This document shows, one piece after another, positions 27,482 to 35,976 of a stretch of 64,000 nt of DNA. This DNA comes from Bacteroidales bacterium UBA2287 (GTDB taxonomy: Bacteria > Bacteroidota > Bacteroidia > Bacteroidales > Tenuifilaceae). Numbering within the stretch: position 1 is the first letter of the stretch; every line of letters begins with the position of its first letter. The notes beneath the pieces are model-generated. The model saw only the letters and a program-made list of their open reading frames with translations. It did not search any database and was not told the origin of the DNA. The translations under genes and the position numbers were made by a program. The DNA lies in assembly GCA_002345675.1 (NCBI GenBank), contig DDWL01000053.1:83094-147093 (forward strand), read 5' to 3'.

Positions 27482-29188
27482 CTACTGTCCCGCTATTTTT
27501 GCCCAGGTATCCTTTAGTGTGGTGGTTCTGTTAAATACAAGTTTCGATGGAGATGAATCGTAATCGACGCTAAAGTACCCCATACGTTCAAACTGAAACT
27601 TATCGAGTGGCTTTGCGCTGGCAAGCGAAGGCTCAACAAAACCTTCAATAACTTTTAGCGACTCTTTATTAATTGCCTCTTTCCAATCGGTGCCTTCGGG
27701 AACATCGTCGGGATTTTCTTTACTAAAAAGCCTATCGAGTAATCGAATTTCAGCCTTAACTCCATTCTTCTTTTCTACCCAGTGAATTGTTCCCTGAACC
27801 TTACGCCCATCGGGCGAGTTTCCGCCTTTAGTTGCTGGGTCGTAGGTACAACGAAGTTCAGTTATATTACCCGCCGAGTCCTTTATAACTTCGTTACACC
27901 TAATAAAATATGCGTAACGAAGACGAACTTCTTGACCCGGTGCTAAACGGAAGAACTTTTTGGGGGGATTCTCCATAAAGTCTTCGGTTTCAATATATAT
28001 TTCGCGACCAAAAGGAATTGACCTTTTTCCAGCCGTTTCGTCCTCAGGATTATTAACCGCCTCGAGCTGTTCCGTTTGCCCTTCGGGATAATTTGTAATT
28101 ACAACTTTTAAGGGATTTAGCACCGCCATACGGCGTTCGGCTCGCTTATTTAGGTCTTCGCGTAAGCAAAAATCGAGTAGCGAAAGGTCGATAACATTGT
28201 CGCGCTTAGCAACCCCAACCTTGTCGGCAAAAGCTCGTATTGACTCGGGCGTATAACCCCGGCGACGAAGGCCGCAAATTGTAGGCATGCGAGGGTCGTC
28301 CCAACCAAGTACAATTTTTTCCTGAACAAGTTGCAAAAGTTTACGCTTGCTCATTACCGTATAGGTCATATTTAAGCGAGCAAACTCGTACTGATGCGAA
28401 GGGAAAATTTCGAGTTTTTCGATAAACCAGTCGTAAAGCGGACGGTGCACGTCGAATTCAAGAGTACAAATAGAATGCGTAATTTGCTCGAGCGAGTCGC
28501 TTTGCCCGTGGGCGTAGTCGTACATTGGGTAAATACACCATTTGTTGCCAGTACGGTGATGGGCGGTATGAATTATTCGATATAAAATGGGGTCGCGCAT
28601 AAGCATATTCGAATGGCCCATGTCAATTTTTGCCCTAAGTACCTTGTCGCCATCCTTAAATTCTCCTGCACGCATTCGTCGAAAAAAGTCAACGTTTTCC
28701 TCAACAGTTCGGTTTCGCCAAGGGCTATCTTTTCCAGCTAAATTTACCGTTCCTCTGGTAAGCCTAATCTCTTCCTGCGATTGATCGTCAACGTAAGCCA
28801 ACCCTTTTTGAATAAGCACTATGGCCCACTCATAAAGCTGCTCAAAGTAATCGGATGCATAGAACTCATTTGCCCATTCGAAACCAAGCCAGCGAACATC
28901 CTCTTTTATTGAGTCGACATATTCAACGTCTTCCTTTGTCGGGTTAGTATCGTCAAAACGGAGGTTAGTTTTTCCACCATACTTTTGGGCAAGGCCAAAG
29001 TTAAGGCAAATAGATTTGGCGTGTCCAATATGAAGATAGCCGTTTGGCTCGGGAGGAAAACGTGTTAGTACACGCCCCGAGTGCTTTTGCGACTTTAAGT
29101 CGGCTTCAACAATTTCCTCCAAAAAATTTCGAGGACTTCCAATTACCTCGTCAAGGTTAACGTTTCCTTTTTCCAAATTGGTTGCCAT
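27482..29188 (-). CDS. glnS: Glutaminyl-tRNA synthetase
   Basis: It charges tRNA-Gln with glutamine. The class I signatures are [20 protein letters not shown] (HIGH) and [11 protein letters not shown] (KMSKS variant). [15 protein letters not shown] is a glutaminyl-specific stretch. The C-terminal anticodon-binding beta barrels follow ([20 protein letters not shown]). At 568 residues it has the usual length. The ATG at 29188 is the natural start ([15 protein letters not shown]). It is monocistronic by its surroundings. Confidence 0.97.
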   Translation of the reverse strand: MATNLEKGNVNLDEVIGSPRNFLEEIVEADLKSQKHSGRVLTRFPPEPNGYLHIGHAKSICLNFGLAQKYGGKTNLRFDDTNPTKEDVEYVDSIKEDVRWLGFEWANEFYASDYFEQLYEWAIVLIQKGLAYVDDQSQEEIRLTRGTVNLAGKDSPWRNRTVEENVDFFRRMRAGEFKDGDKVLRAKIDMGHSNMLMRDPILYRIIHTAHHRTGNKWCIYPMYDYAHGQSDSLEQITHSICTLEFDVHRPLYDWFIEKLEIFPSHQYEFARLNMTYTVMSKRKLLQLVQEKIVLGWDDPRMPTICGLRRRGYTPESIRAFADKVGVAKRDNVIDLSLLDFCLREDLNKRAERRMAVLNPLKVVITNYPEGQTEQLEAVNNPEDETAGKRSIPFGREIYIETEDFMENPPKKFFRLAPGQEVRLRYAYFIRCNEVIKDSAGNITELRCTYDPATKGGNSPDGRKVQGTIHWVEKKNGVKAEIRLLDRLFSKENPDDVPEGTDWKEAINKESLKVIEGFVEPSLASAKPLDKFQFERMGYFSVDYDSSPSKLVFNRTTTLKDTWAKIAGQ

Positions 29189-29398
29189 ATATAACCTGAT
29201 TTATATTTTAAAAATAAAAAAACAATTGAGCTTTGTAATTAGCAACTCAATTGTAATAAAAAAAGCCTACAAATTTACACTATTTTGCAATACTGAACTT
29301 CGATTAAACCCAATTATAGGTATTTCGTTAAATAATTGGGGGAAACGTTATTTTTGTCATAATTTTATACTTTGCTTTTAACTTTAAAACTCACGATT

Positions 29399-29761
29399 TT
29401 GAAAAATGTAATTGAAATAGAAAACATGGAGTTTTACTCCAACCATGGCTGCTATCGTGAGGAGAAAGTTGTTGGAAATCATTTTATAGTAAATCTCAAA
29501 ATGGAAACATCCAACTCAGTTGCTATAAAAACGGACAGCATAAAGGATGCGCTAAACTACCAAATTGCCTACGAAATAGTAAAAGAAGAAATGAGGGAGC
29601 CATCGCACCTTTTAGAGCACGTAGCTGGTCGTATACTCGACAAACTTTTCGTAAGCCTACCGCTAATTGAAAGCGCCTCGGTTAAGGTTTCGAAGTTAAA
29701 TCCCCCAATGGGAGGGAAAATTGAGAAGGTTAGCGTTACTATTAACAAAAATCGGAGCTAA
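29399..29761 (+). CDS. folB: Dihydroneopterin aldolase
   Basis: It converts dihydroneopterin to 6-hydroxymethyl-dihydropterin in folate synthesis. Family features are IENMEFYSNHGCYREEKVVGNHF, with the Glu of the pterin site, and VSKLNPPMGGKIEKVSV, with the catalytic Lys in KxxPP. The frame is open from a TTG at 29372, but the family normally begins two residues before VIEIENM, which fits a TTG at 29399. The first ATG (29426) would cut into the first beta strand. The resulting 120 residues are normal. It overlaps the next gene by one base (TAATG). Confidence 0.88.
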   Translation: MKNVIEIENMEFYSNHGCYREEKVVGNHFIVNLKMETSNSVAIKTDSIKDALNYQIAYEIVKEEMREPSHLLEHVAGRILDKLFVSLPLIESASVKVSKLNPPMGGKIEKVSVTINKNRS

Positions 29762-29964
29762 TGGGAGTAATCGACATACGCAAATGCCCAAGGTGTGAGG
29801 TGCTATTCGACTGCTACTGCCGTTCCGACCAGCGCTGCTGGTGTTTTAATTTCAACCTTGACGATGATACCCTTAGGCGAATATCGCTGAACTTTAGCGG
29901 CTGTTTGTGCCCCGAATGCCTTAAGTCGTATGCTGCAACTACCGAAGAACCTACTCGTGAGTAG
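29761..29964 (+). CDS. Cysteine-rich CWC-family small protein
   Basis: The 67-residue protein contains nine Cys: Cys9 and Cys12 (KCPRC), Cys18 and Cys20 (DCYC), Cys26 and Cys28 (RCWC), and Cys48, Cys50 and Cys53 (CLCPEC). This matches the cysteine-rich CWC family (PF14375), thought to bind a metal, probably zinc; its function is unknown. Translation is coupled to folB by a one-base stop/start overlap. A tRNA-Cys gene follows 72 bases later. Confidence 0.85.
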   Translation: MGVIDIRKCPRCEVLFDCYCRSDQRCWCFNFNLDDDTLRRISLNFSGCLCPECLKSYAATTEEPTRE

Positions 29965-30013
29965 CACAATTTTGAAAAAGTAGAGTCATTAGATTTTTTC
30001 TAAAATATTTTTA

Positions 30014-30021
30014 TATCTTTG
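30014..30021 (+). promoter_or_regulatory. Candidate -7 box for tRNA-Cys
   Basis: TATCTTTG fits TAnnTTTG and lies 15 bases before the tRNA. The upstream -33 region is only a T-rich run, so the call is tentative. Confidence 0.4.
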
Positions 30022-30036
30022 CAACCCATTAATAAT

Positions 30037-30107
30037 GGTCTCGTGGCCGAGTGGCTAGGCAGAGGTCTGCAAAACCTCGTACAGCGGTTCGAATCCGCTC
30101 GAGACCT
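30037..30107 (+). tRNA. tRNA-Cys (anticodon GCA)
   Basis: The acceptor stem GGTCTCG (30037-30043) pairs with CGAGACC (30100-30106). The anticodon arm is GAGGT-CTGCAAA-ACCTC with GCA at the anticodon. The T arm AGCGG-TTCGAAT-CCGCT is canonical. The discriminator is T, as expected for tRNA-Cys. CCA is not encoded. The total is 71 bases. Confidence 0.96.
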
Positions 30108-30109
30108 CG

Positions 30110-30137
30110 AAAGGCTTAAGAAATTAAGCCTTTTTTT
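30110..30137 (+). terminator. Terminator after tRNA-Cys
   Basis: A perfect 10-base stem, AAAGGCTTAA (30110-30119) with TTAAGCCTTT (30124-30133), has a GAAA tetraloop and a run of T. It begins three bases after the tRNA. Confidence 0.92.
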
Positions 30138-30280
30138 ATTTAAAAAAGTACCTTTTATTATTTTTTGAAAAAAATTGCTTTTGGAGTAAAAAAAAGTTAT
30201 TTTTATAAAATATTTTAATTTAAAGTAAACTATTCTTTCATTCCTCTTGTTTAATAGTAAATAACTAAATACGGGCAACC

Positions 30281-30787
30281 ATGAAAAAATTTACTCTTAT
30301 ATCATTTTTGCTGCTTGGTTTATTTGCAGCAAAGGCTCAAACAAGCATACTCGAAGTTATATCCCCTGCTGGTAGTTACTTTATGAACGAAGGAGCTGGT
30401 ATTTCGATAAGTTGGACATTAGGCGAACCTGTTATTGCAACATTTGTAAACGAAGGCGCTGGCATAATTCTAACTCAAGGCTTTCAACAGGGTAATATGT
30501 TTGCCACAAGCCTCCCCGAAAACATTGTTTCATCCTTCTCGGCTCAAATTTACCCTAACCCAGCCAAAACCGAAACAACAGTTAAGGTTAATGTACCAGG
30601 ACTTGCAAAGGTTAACGTTCAAGTTTTCGACATAACTGGGCGAATAATTCTTTTCGAATCGTTTGAACCCATTACCTCAGAACACCAATACAAACTCAAT
30701 GTATCAACTTTAAAGCAAGGCATTTACCTTGTTAAAGTATCATCGGGCAGCAAGCAGCAAAAAGTCATTAAGCTTATTAAAGAATAA
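30281..30787 (+). CDS. Small secreted protein with type IX sorting domain
   Basis: This 168-residue protein has a signal peptide (FTLISFLLLGLFAAKA, then Q). A short conserved N-terminal module follows: ISPAGSYFMNEGAGISISWT, then LGEPVIAT and LTQGFQQ. This SPAG/WTLGE/LTQGF pattern recurs, as I recall, in many small Bacteroidota secreted proteins. The last 80 residues (IYPNPAKTETTVKV to KVIKLIKE) are a type A sorting domain that directs export by the type IX system and anchoring at the surface. No catalytic motif is visible. It is transcribed on its own, with a strong terminator. Confidence 0.88.
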   Translation: MKKFTLISFLLLGLFAAKAQTSILEVISPAGSYFMNEGAGISISWTLGEPVIATFVNEGAGIILTQGFQQGNMFATSLPENIVSSFSAQIYPNPAKTETTVKVNVPGLAKVNVQVFDITGRIILFESFEPITSEHQYKLNVSTLKQGIYLVKVSSGSKQQKVIKLIKE

Positions 30788-30806
30788 TTTTACAGCAAAA
30801 AATACT

Positions 30807-30855
30807 AAAAAAGGGAACCCTGAAATCACTTGAAGATTTCAGGGTTCCCTTTTTT
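30807..30855. terminator. Strong bidirectional terminator
   Basis: A perfect 21-base stem (30807-30827 with 30835-30855) has a seven-base loop and runs of A and T at its ends. It serves the small cargo gene and the convergent M16 peptidase gene, whose stop is 18 bases away. Confidence 0.93.
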
Positions 30856-30872
30856 GGCTTAGATTGCTTGGT

Positions 30873-33776
30873 CTATTCTGTAAACAATTCGGCTTCCTTT
30901 ATTTCAACTACTTTACCGTAGATTTGTATTGCGTTCATGTCTATTTGTTTTTTGTCGCCTACAATAATATAAACCAAGGGTTTATTTTTAACCTCATTAC
31001 TATAGAACTGCGCAATAGTGTTCCATTCGAGGTTTTTGTATGCTGCCTGCTTATATAATGCAGGGTCGCTGCTGTAACCTAAACGTTTCCAGCGTTCAAC
31101 CGAATTAGCTAAACCCCTAAAGCTAGGTCGCCCAGTTTGCGAAGAAAGTTCAAGGTGGTTTTTAATCATTTCAACTCTTTCGGACTTTTCGGGCATGCTG
31201 CGGAACAAGCCGTTAAAAGTTTCCATGGCAGTTAGCGTTTTGTCGGACTGAGTACCAACATAACCAATAAAGTTAACAGGGCTACCCTTTAAATTTGGTA
31301 AACGGAAATTTCCTCCAGCCGAGTAGGCAAGCGAACGGTACTCCCTAATTTCTTGTAAAATTAGTCCCGAAAAACCGCCTCCAAAGTAGTCGTTAAAGGC
31401 TTCAATGGCAACTGCATTTTCGATACTAAAAGGACTTCCATTCATAAAAAGAAAGACCTTGCTTTGACGAGCCTTTGGCTTATCGACAAAAAAAACCGTG
31501 TTTTCGGTGTATAAAGTAGCAACCTTATCGATTGGACTAGTTCCCTGAACAGGGCTAGCCGCTAGAGGAATATATTGGTTAACAAGCTTAGCAACTTCGT
31601 CGGCCGAAATAGTTCCACTATAAAGTATTTGGCTGGTGTAGCCAGTTGCTTTTTTGAATGCGTCGACAAGTTCTGTTGCCTGAAGCGCTTTTAGCTGTTT
31701 TTTTGATAGCCTATCGATATACTCCGACTTTTTACCGTACAGTCCGAACGAAAGAAGAGCTTGAGCTACATTATCGGGTTCGGAACGTTCCATTTTACGG
31801 GATGTTAAATCGCCATCGATAATGTTTTTAATTTTTGCTTGCTCTAATTTTGGGTTGCTAATAAGAAGCCCAACAAGCTCGAGAGTTCGTGGTAAATTAG
31901 CTTCGATACCCTGTAAATCGATTACAGTATAGGAATCGTTAGTATAAATGTTATACGACGTTCCAATTTTAGCAAACTCTTCCTTAAGTGCATTAACGTT
32001 ATACTCGCCAGCTCCGCTCATGTTAAGCCCTGCCGAAGCGTACTTAAGCATTGGAAACTCGTACTCTCCCACTTCGAACGAAAGGGTAAAAGAGAAGATG
32101 TCGTTGTCGGGATTTTGAACCCGGAGCAACTCGTGACCTGTTGCAATACTTGCCCTTTGTATGTCGGTATTAAAATCGATTGGTTTAAACTTTGGCTCAA
32201 GAGCAGGAACAGTTTCGAGGTGTTTAGCGTATTCGCTCTTTGCGTTCTTATTAGCAAGCAATGGCTTGTAGTTTGGCTTTTCAATTTTCTCCTTTTTGGG
32301 AAAACCTGTTTTCGATTGAAATGCAATGTAGTTTGAGCCAAAAATTTTGTTTGCCATGGCAACCACATCGGCTTTTGTAACTCCCATAACTTTATTTGGG
32401 TAATCGAAAGCCACCTCCATATTCTCGCCTTTGGCAAAAGCTGTACCCATAAACAGCGCACGGTTTTGAATATTCTCCATGTTGGTAGTATGACTGCGAT
32501 ACATTTCCTGCTTAATTGCGTCGAGCATCCAGTCGTCGAATTCACCCTTTTTAATCTTTTCAATTTCTTGCAATACAAGCGCCTCAGCCTTGTCGAAGCT
32601 TTGCCCTACAATTTTGGGAACTGTGAAAATGATAACAGCCCCATGGTCCTGATAAGGCATAGAAATAGCCTGAGCTACCAAAAGTTTGCCATCGAGCGAA
32701 AGTTTGTCGAGCAAGCCCGTTGAGTAGCTATTGTTAAGCAGCGACGTTAAAACTTCGGCCGAAGCGTAATCGCTATCGATGCTGGAAGGAGCACGGAAAC
32801 CTAACAGCGAAACCTTTATAGGCGTTAGCCTAGTTTTTACTAATTCGCGGCCATTAAACGGCATTTCTTCCCATGTTTTTTGTTGAGGAACCTCGCCCTG
32901 CTGCCAATTGCCAAACTTCTCTTCGATAATTGGAATTAACTCATCGGAATTAAAGTCGCCCGATAAAACCAAAGCCATGTTATTTGCCACATAGTAGGTT
33001 TTAAAGAATTCATACATTTTAGTAAGTGAGGGGTTTTTAAGATTTTCAATGGATCCTATTAAGGTTTGCTGCCCATAGGGGTGATTCTTAAAAAACTCCT
33101 TTTGAAACGATTCTAAAAGCTTAGTTTGAAACTGATCGTTGTAAAGATTTTTTTCCTCGTAAACCACTTCAAGTTCGGCCTGAAAACTCCTGAATACTGG
33201 GTCGATAAAGCGGTGAGAGTATAAATCGATCCACTTTTCAATTTGGTTCGAAGGAAACATATTGTAGTACATAGTATAATCGGGACCAGTGCCAGCATTA
33301 AGTTTTGTACCACCCTGCTCGTTAATAATATCGCTAAGTTCGTTTGGAATTGCAAATTCGGCAGCTTTTAGCGACTCATCGTTAATTTTTGTTTGAATCT
33401 CGGTGCGTTTTACCTCATCGGTTGTTTTACCAAGTTCATCGTAAAGTTCGAAAATTCGCTCAATATGAGGTTTCTCCTTTTCCCAGTCGATTGTGCCTAG
33501 CGAAGTTGTGCCTTTAAAAAGCATGTGCTCCATATAGTGAGCCATACCTGTTGCATTGGAAGGATCGTTTTTGCCTCCGGCTTTTACAATTACAAGACCA
33601 AAAACCTCAGGTTTCGAGTTGTCCTCGTTAAGAATAACGGTTAGCCCATTGGAGAGTTTAAACTGCTGAATTTTCAGCGGATTACTTTCGGCAGCCTTTA
33701 GTCCTGTTGAAAGGATAACAAAAAAGGCCAAAAGCGTAATTGCTGTAAGGCTTCTTTTAAAGAATGATAAGTTCAT
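30873..33776 (-). CDS. M16-family zinc peptidase, two tandem units
   Basis: The 967-residue protein begins with a signal peptide (LTAITLLAFFVILSTGLKA), so it works in the periplasm or outer envelope. The first M16 unit has the inverted zinc motif HYMEH (His80, Glu83, His84, in GMAHYMEHMLFKGT) and a downstream acidic cluster (AELEVVYEEKN) for the third ligand. The second half is the usual inactive partner unit, so one chain forms the closed clamshell seen in pitrilysins. Such enzymes degrade peptides released from larger proteins. It stands alone after a long gap with tandem repeats. Confidence 0.93.
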   Translation of the reverse strand: MNLSFFKRSLTAITLLAFFVILSTGLKAAESNPLKIQQFKLSNGLTVILNEDNSKPEVFGLVIVKAGGKNDPSNATGMAHYMEHMLFKGTTSLGTIDWEKEKPHIERIFELYDELGKTTDEVKRTEIQTKINDESLKAAEFAIPNELSDIINEQGGTKLNAGTGPDYTMYYNMFPSNQIEKWIDLYSHRFIDPVFRSFQAELEVVYEEKNLYNDQFQTKLLESFQKEFFKNHPYGQQTLIGSIENLKNPSLTKMYEFFKTYYVANNMALVLSGDFNSDELIPIIEEKFGNWQQGEVPQQKTWEEMPFNGRELVKTRLTPIKVSLLGFRAPSSIDSDYASAEVLTSLLNNSYSTGLLDKLSLDGKLLVAQAISMPYQDHGAVIIFTVPKIVGQSFDKAEALVLQEIEKIKKGEFDDWMLDAIKQEMYRSHTTNMENIQNRALFMGTAFAKGENMEVAFDYPNKVMGVTKADVVAMANKIFGSNYIAFQSKTGFPKKEKIEKPNYKPLLANKNAKSEYAKHLETVPALEPKFKPIDFNTDIQRASIATGHELLRVQNPDNDIFSFTLSFEVGEYEFPMLKYASAGLNMSGAGEYNVNALKEEFAKIGTSYNIYTNDSYTVIDLQGIEANLPRTLELVGLLISNPKLEQAKIKNIIDGDLTSRKMERSEPDNVAQALLSFGLYGKKSEYIDRLSKKQLKALQATELVDAFKKATGYTSQILYSGTISADEVAKLVNQYIPLAASPVQGTSPIDKVATLYTENTVFFVDKPKARQSKVFLFMNGSPFSIENAVAIEAFNDYFGGGFSGLILQEIREYRSLAYSAGGNFRLPNLKGSPVNFIGYVGTQSDKTLTAMETFNGLFRSMPEKSERVEMIKNHLELSSQTGRPSFRGLANSVERWKRLGYSSDPALYKQAAYKNLEWNTIAQFYSNEVKNKPLVYIIVGDKKQIDMNAIQIYGKVVEIKEAELFTE

Positions 33777-33799
33777 TGGTTGGAGATTAAGTTGTTAGG

Positions 33800-33829
33800 T
33801 TATTGGGTTATTGGGTTATTGGGTTATTG
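33800..33829. repeat. 8-base tandem repeat (TTATTGGG x 3.75)
   Basis: TTATTGGG is repeated nearly four times directly upstream of the M16 gene, followed by degenerate TTGATTAAGTTAATTAG units. Such a tract can slip and change length. It lies in the leader or promoter of the peptidase gene. Confidence 0.7.
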
Positions 33830-33869
33830 AGTTGATTAAGTTAATTAGTTGATAGAGTAAATTAAGTCC

Positions 33870-33905
33870 GAAGACTGCTGACTGAAGACTGCTGACTGAA
33901 GACTG
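33870..33905. repeat. 14-base tandem repeat (GAAGACTGCTGACT)
   Basis: Two and a half copies lie in tandem. The same GACTGAAGACTG word recurs at 58790-58897, so both belong to one dispersed repeat family. The remaining 33906-34074 shows no gene. Confidence 0.6.
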
Positions 33906-34074
33906 GAATTGCCATCGGAGATTGAGTTTTTTAATATGCAAAAACATAAATTTTTATCAACGCATTTAACAATAACGAAATGGATACGTTTAAAAAGTTA
34001 TACAAATTAAGCAAAATGGAATAGTATTGCACAATTTTTCAACTGAACAATAACAAAATTGCCATTAAAGTTAG

Positions 34075-35292
34075 CTAAAAAGCAGCCATTAGCAGGTTAA
34101 TGTCGCGCGACGGAAGGTTGTATAGCCCTCCAAGGTAACTGTTTGTAAGAATGCCATTATAAATGTAAACTCCATTGCGAATGCCAGCATCGTCCTTTAG
34201 GTGCTGCTTTATACCACCTGTTTCGCCAATTTCGATAAGTAAAGGGGCAAAAACATTGCTGAGAGCAATTGACGATGTTCGCGCTACTCGCGAAGTAATG
34301 TTGGGAACACAGTAGTGAATTACTCCGTGCTTTACAAACGATGGGTTATTGTGATTTCGGCACTCAGAGGTTTCGAAGCAGCCGCCCTTGTCGATGCTGA
34401 GGTCGATTATAACTGCCCCCTTTTTCATTTGCATTATTAATTCCTCAGGAATTACTTGCTTACCCTTAAATTCTTCGGGCGAAACAGTCCCAATAATCAC
34501 ATCGGCGGTTTTAAAGATTCGCTCGAGTACCTGTTTGTGAAAAATTGACGTGTAAAGGCTTTGCCCTAAAATATTTTGCAAATCGTTAAGGCGCCTTGGC
34601 GAATCGTCGACTACTTTAACATTAGCTCCTAAACCCAATGCCGCACGAGCGGCAAACTCGCCAGCTGTTCCGGCACCAATAATTACCACTTCGGTTGGAG
34701 TAATTCCGGTTACCCCACCAAGCATTACGCCTTTTCCCTTATTAACGTTGCTAAGATACTCGGCAGCAACGAGAATAGATGTGCTTCCGGCAATTGCGCT
34801 CATGGCTGCAACTACAGGAAAAGTTCCTTCTCTATCGCAAATGCCGTCGTAGGCAAATGCGGTTACCCTTTTTTGAATAAGGCTACGAATGTGCTGCCCC
34901 GTTGTATTTGTAAGGTGAAGGGTTGAAATAACAACCTGATTCTCGGTTAGCATTTCGATTTCTTCGGGCAGCAGGGGTGAAACCTTTAAAATTATTTGGC
35001 TTTTAAAAACCTCCTGAGCTGTTTCAACAATAAGTCCGCCACGTTCGCTGTACTCGGTATCGGCATAATTGGCAAAGCTTCCCGCTTCGCGCTGAATTAC
35101 AATCTGGTGTCCCTGATTAACAAGCATTTCAACCGCCTCGGGGGTAAGCGGAATACGACTTTCGGTGTTGTTGTTCTCCTTGGGAATGCCAATTACAAGC
35201 TGTTTGGTTTGCTTGCCCACTTCGAGCATCTCTTCCTGTGGCATTAGTCCCTTCTCGAAGGGAAATGGTTGCTGGGGTGAAAAGCGTTTCAT
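34075..35292 (-). CDS. ald: Alanine dehydrogenase family protein
   Basis: The 405-residue protein matches the AlaDH/PNT family: IGIPKENNNTESRIPLTPEA with the substrate Arg at the N-terminal domain, and a Rossmann site VVIIGAGTAGEFAARAALG with Asp as the first acidic residue after it (VKVVDDSPRRL), favouring NAD. Later motifs are DLSIDKGGCFETS and HYCVPNITSRVARTSSIALS. The reaction is L-alanine + NAD to pyruvate, ammonium and NADH. It has a 35-residue N-terminal extension relative to the usual 370 residues. The transhydrogenase alpha subunit is the alternative, but the C-terminal ending is that of alanine dehydrogenase. Confidence 0.85.
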   Translation of the reverse strand: MKRFSPQQPFPFEKGLMPQEEMLEVGKQTKQLVIGIPKENNNTESRIPLTPEAVEMLVNQGHQIVIQREAGSFANYADTEYSERGGLIVETAQEVFKSQIILKVSPLLPEEIEMLTENQVVISTLHLTNTTGQHIRSLIQKRVTAFAYDGICDREGTFPVVAAMSAIAGSTSILVAAEYLSNVNKGKGVMLGGVTGITPTEVVIIGAGTAGEFAARAALGLGANVKVVDDSPRRLNDLQNILGQSLYTSIFHKQVLERIFKTADVIIGTVSPEEFKGKQVIPEELIMQMKKGAVIIDLSIDKGGCFETSECRNHNNPSFVKHGVIHYCVPNITSRVARTSSIALSNVFAPLLIEIGETGGIKQHLKDDAGIRNGVYIYNGILTNSYLGGLYNLPSRDINLLMAAF

Positions 35293-35449
35293 TTGCTGCA
35301 GTATATTTGTTTCCTTTTAAAAGAAAAGCGAATAAATAGCACCTAAAATAAATGGTGCAGTATCTGCTAAATTACAATATTTTTCGAAACGCAGACTTAA
35401 TTACTTAATTTCCTAAATCCGCAAAGAAGAAAATACGGTCTTTCAATTT

Positions 35450-35526
35450 CTCGCTGATACCGCTGATTTACGCAGAATTTGAATAGAAATATTTTTCATC
35501 TGTGTTATCTGCGCAATCTGCGAGAG
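35450..35526. repeat. Dispersed intergenic repeat tract (CTGATTTACGCAG / TCTGCGCAATCTGCG)
   Basis: The gap between tsaE and ald holds decayed words such as CGCTGATTTACGCAGA and CATCTGTGTTATCTGCGCAA. They resemble the tract at 47829-48125 and the ones at 13636 and 63829. No gene or clear promoter is visible here. Confidence 0.5.
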
Positions 35527-35553
35527 ACAATGATTTACAAATAATTTGCAGGT

Positions 35554-35976
35554 TTAAGATATTTCAATAAGCCTCGAACCGTTTGGCTGAACGGTAATGT
35601 AAATTCGAATTACTCCTTCTTGGGGTAAAAGATCTTCAATAAGCTCGGGCCACTCAATAAAGCAGGTGCCCAGTTTACTGTAGAAATATTCTTCGTAGCC
35701 AAAGTCGTAAACCTCTTCAATTTTGTTAATGCGGTAAAAGTCGAAATGAAAAATGGACGCACCCATACACGATTTGTACTCGTTTATAAGTGCAAAAGTT
35801 GGACTAACAACGTTATCGGCAACGCCTAGCTGCTTGCAAAGGGCTTTTGTAAAAGTGGTTTTACCAGCGCCCATTGTGCCGTAAAGGCAAACTATGGAAT
35901 TGGCTGGTATCTCGTTAATAACTAACCCTGCCACCTCATCAATTTGGGCAAGGCTTTCGATGGTAAATATTTTCAT
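35554..35976 (-). CDS. tsaE: TsaE, ATPase for tRNA threonylcarbamoyladenosine synthesis
   Basis: With TsaB, TsaC and TsaD it makes the t6A modification at position 37 of ANN-decoding tRNAs. The 140-residue protein has the P-loop GTMGAGKTTFTKALCKQLG, then VVSPTFALINEY and the switch-like FHFDFYRI, and ends in FIEWPELIEDLLP, all typical of YjeE/TsaE. Its ATG overlaps the porX stop by one base (TAATG), so it is translated with porX. Confidence 0.94.
   Translation of the reverse strand: MKIFTIESLAQIDEVAGLVINEIPANSIVCLYGTMGAGKTTFTKALCKQLGVADNVVSPTFALINEYKSCMGASIFHFDFYRINKIEEVYDFGYEEYFYSKLGTCFIEWPELIEDLLPQEGVIRIYITVQPNGSRLIEIS

Noticed and set aside
30000..30278. Minus-strand frame of 92 residues
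   Set aside because: It runs through the tRNA-Cys gene and its terminator; no protein features.
33800..33905. Possible CRISPR-like repeats
   Set aside because: These are contiguous short tandem repeats without spacers, and no cas genes are near.
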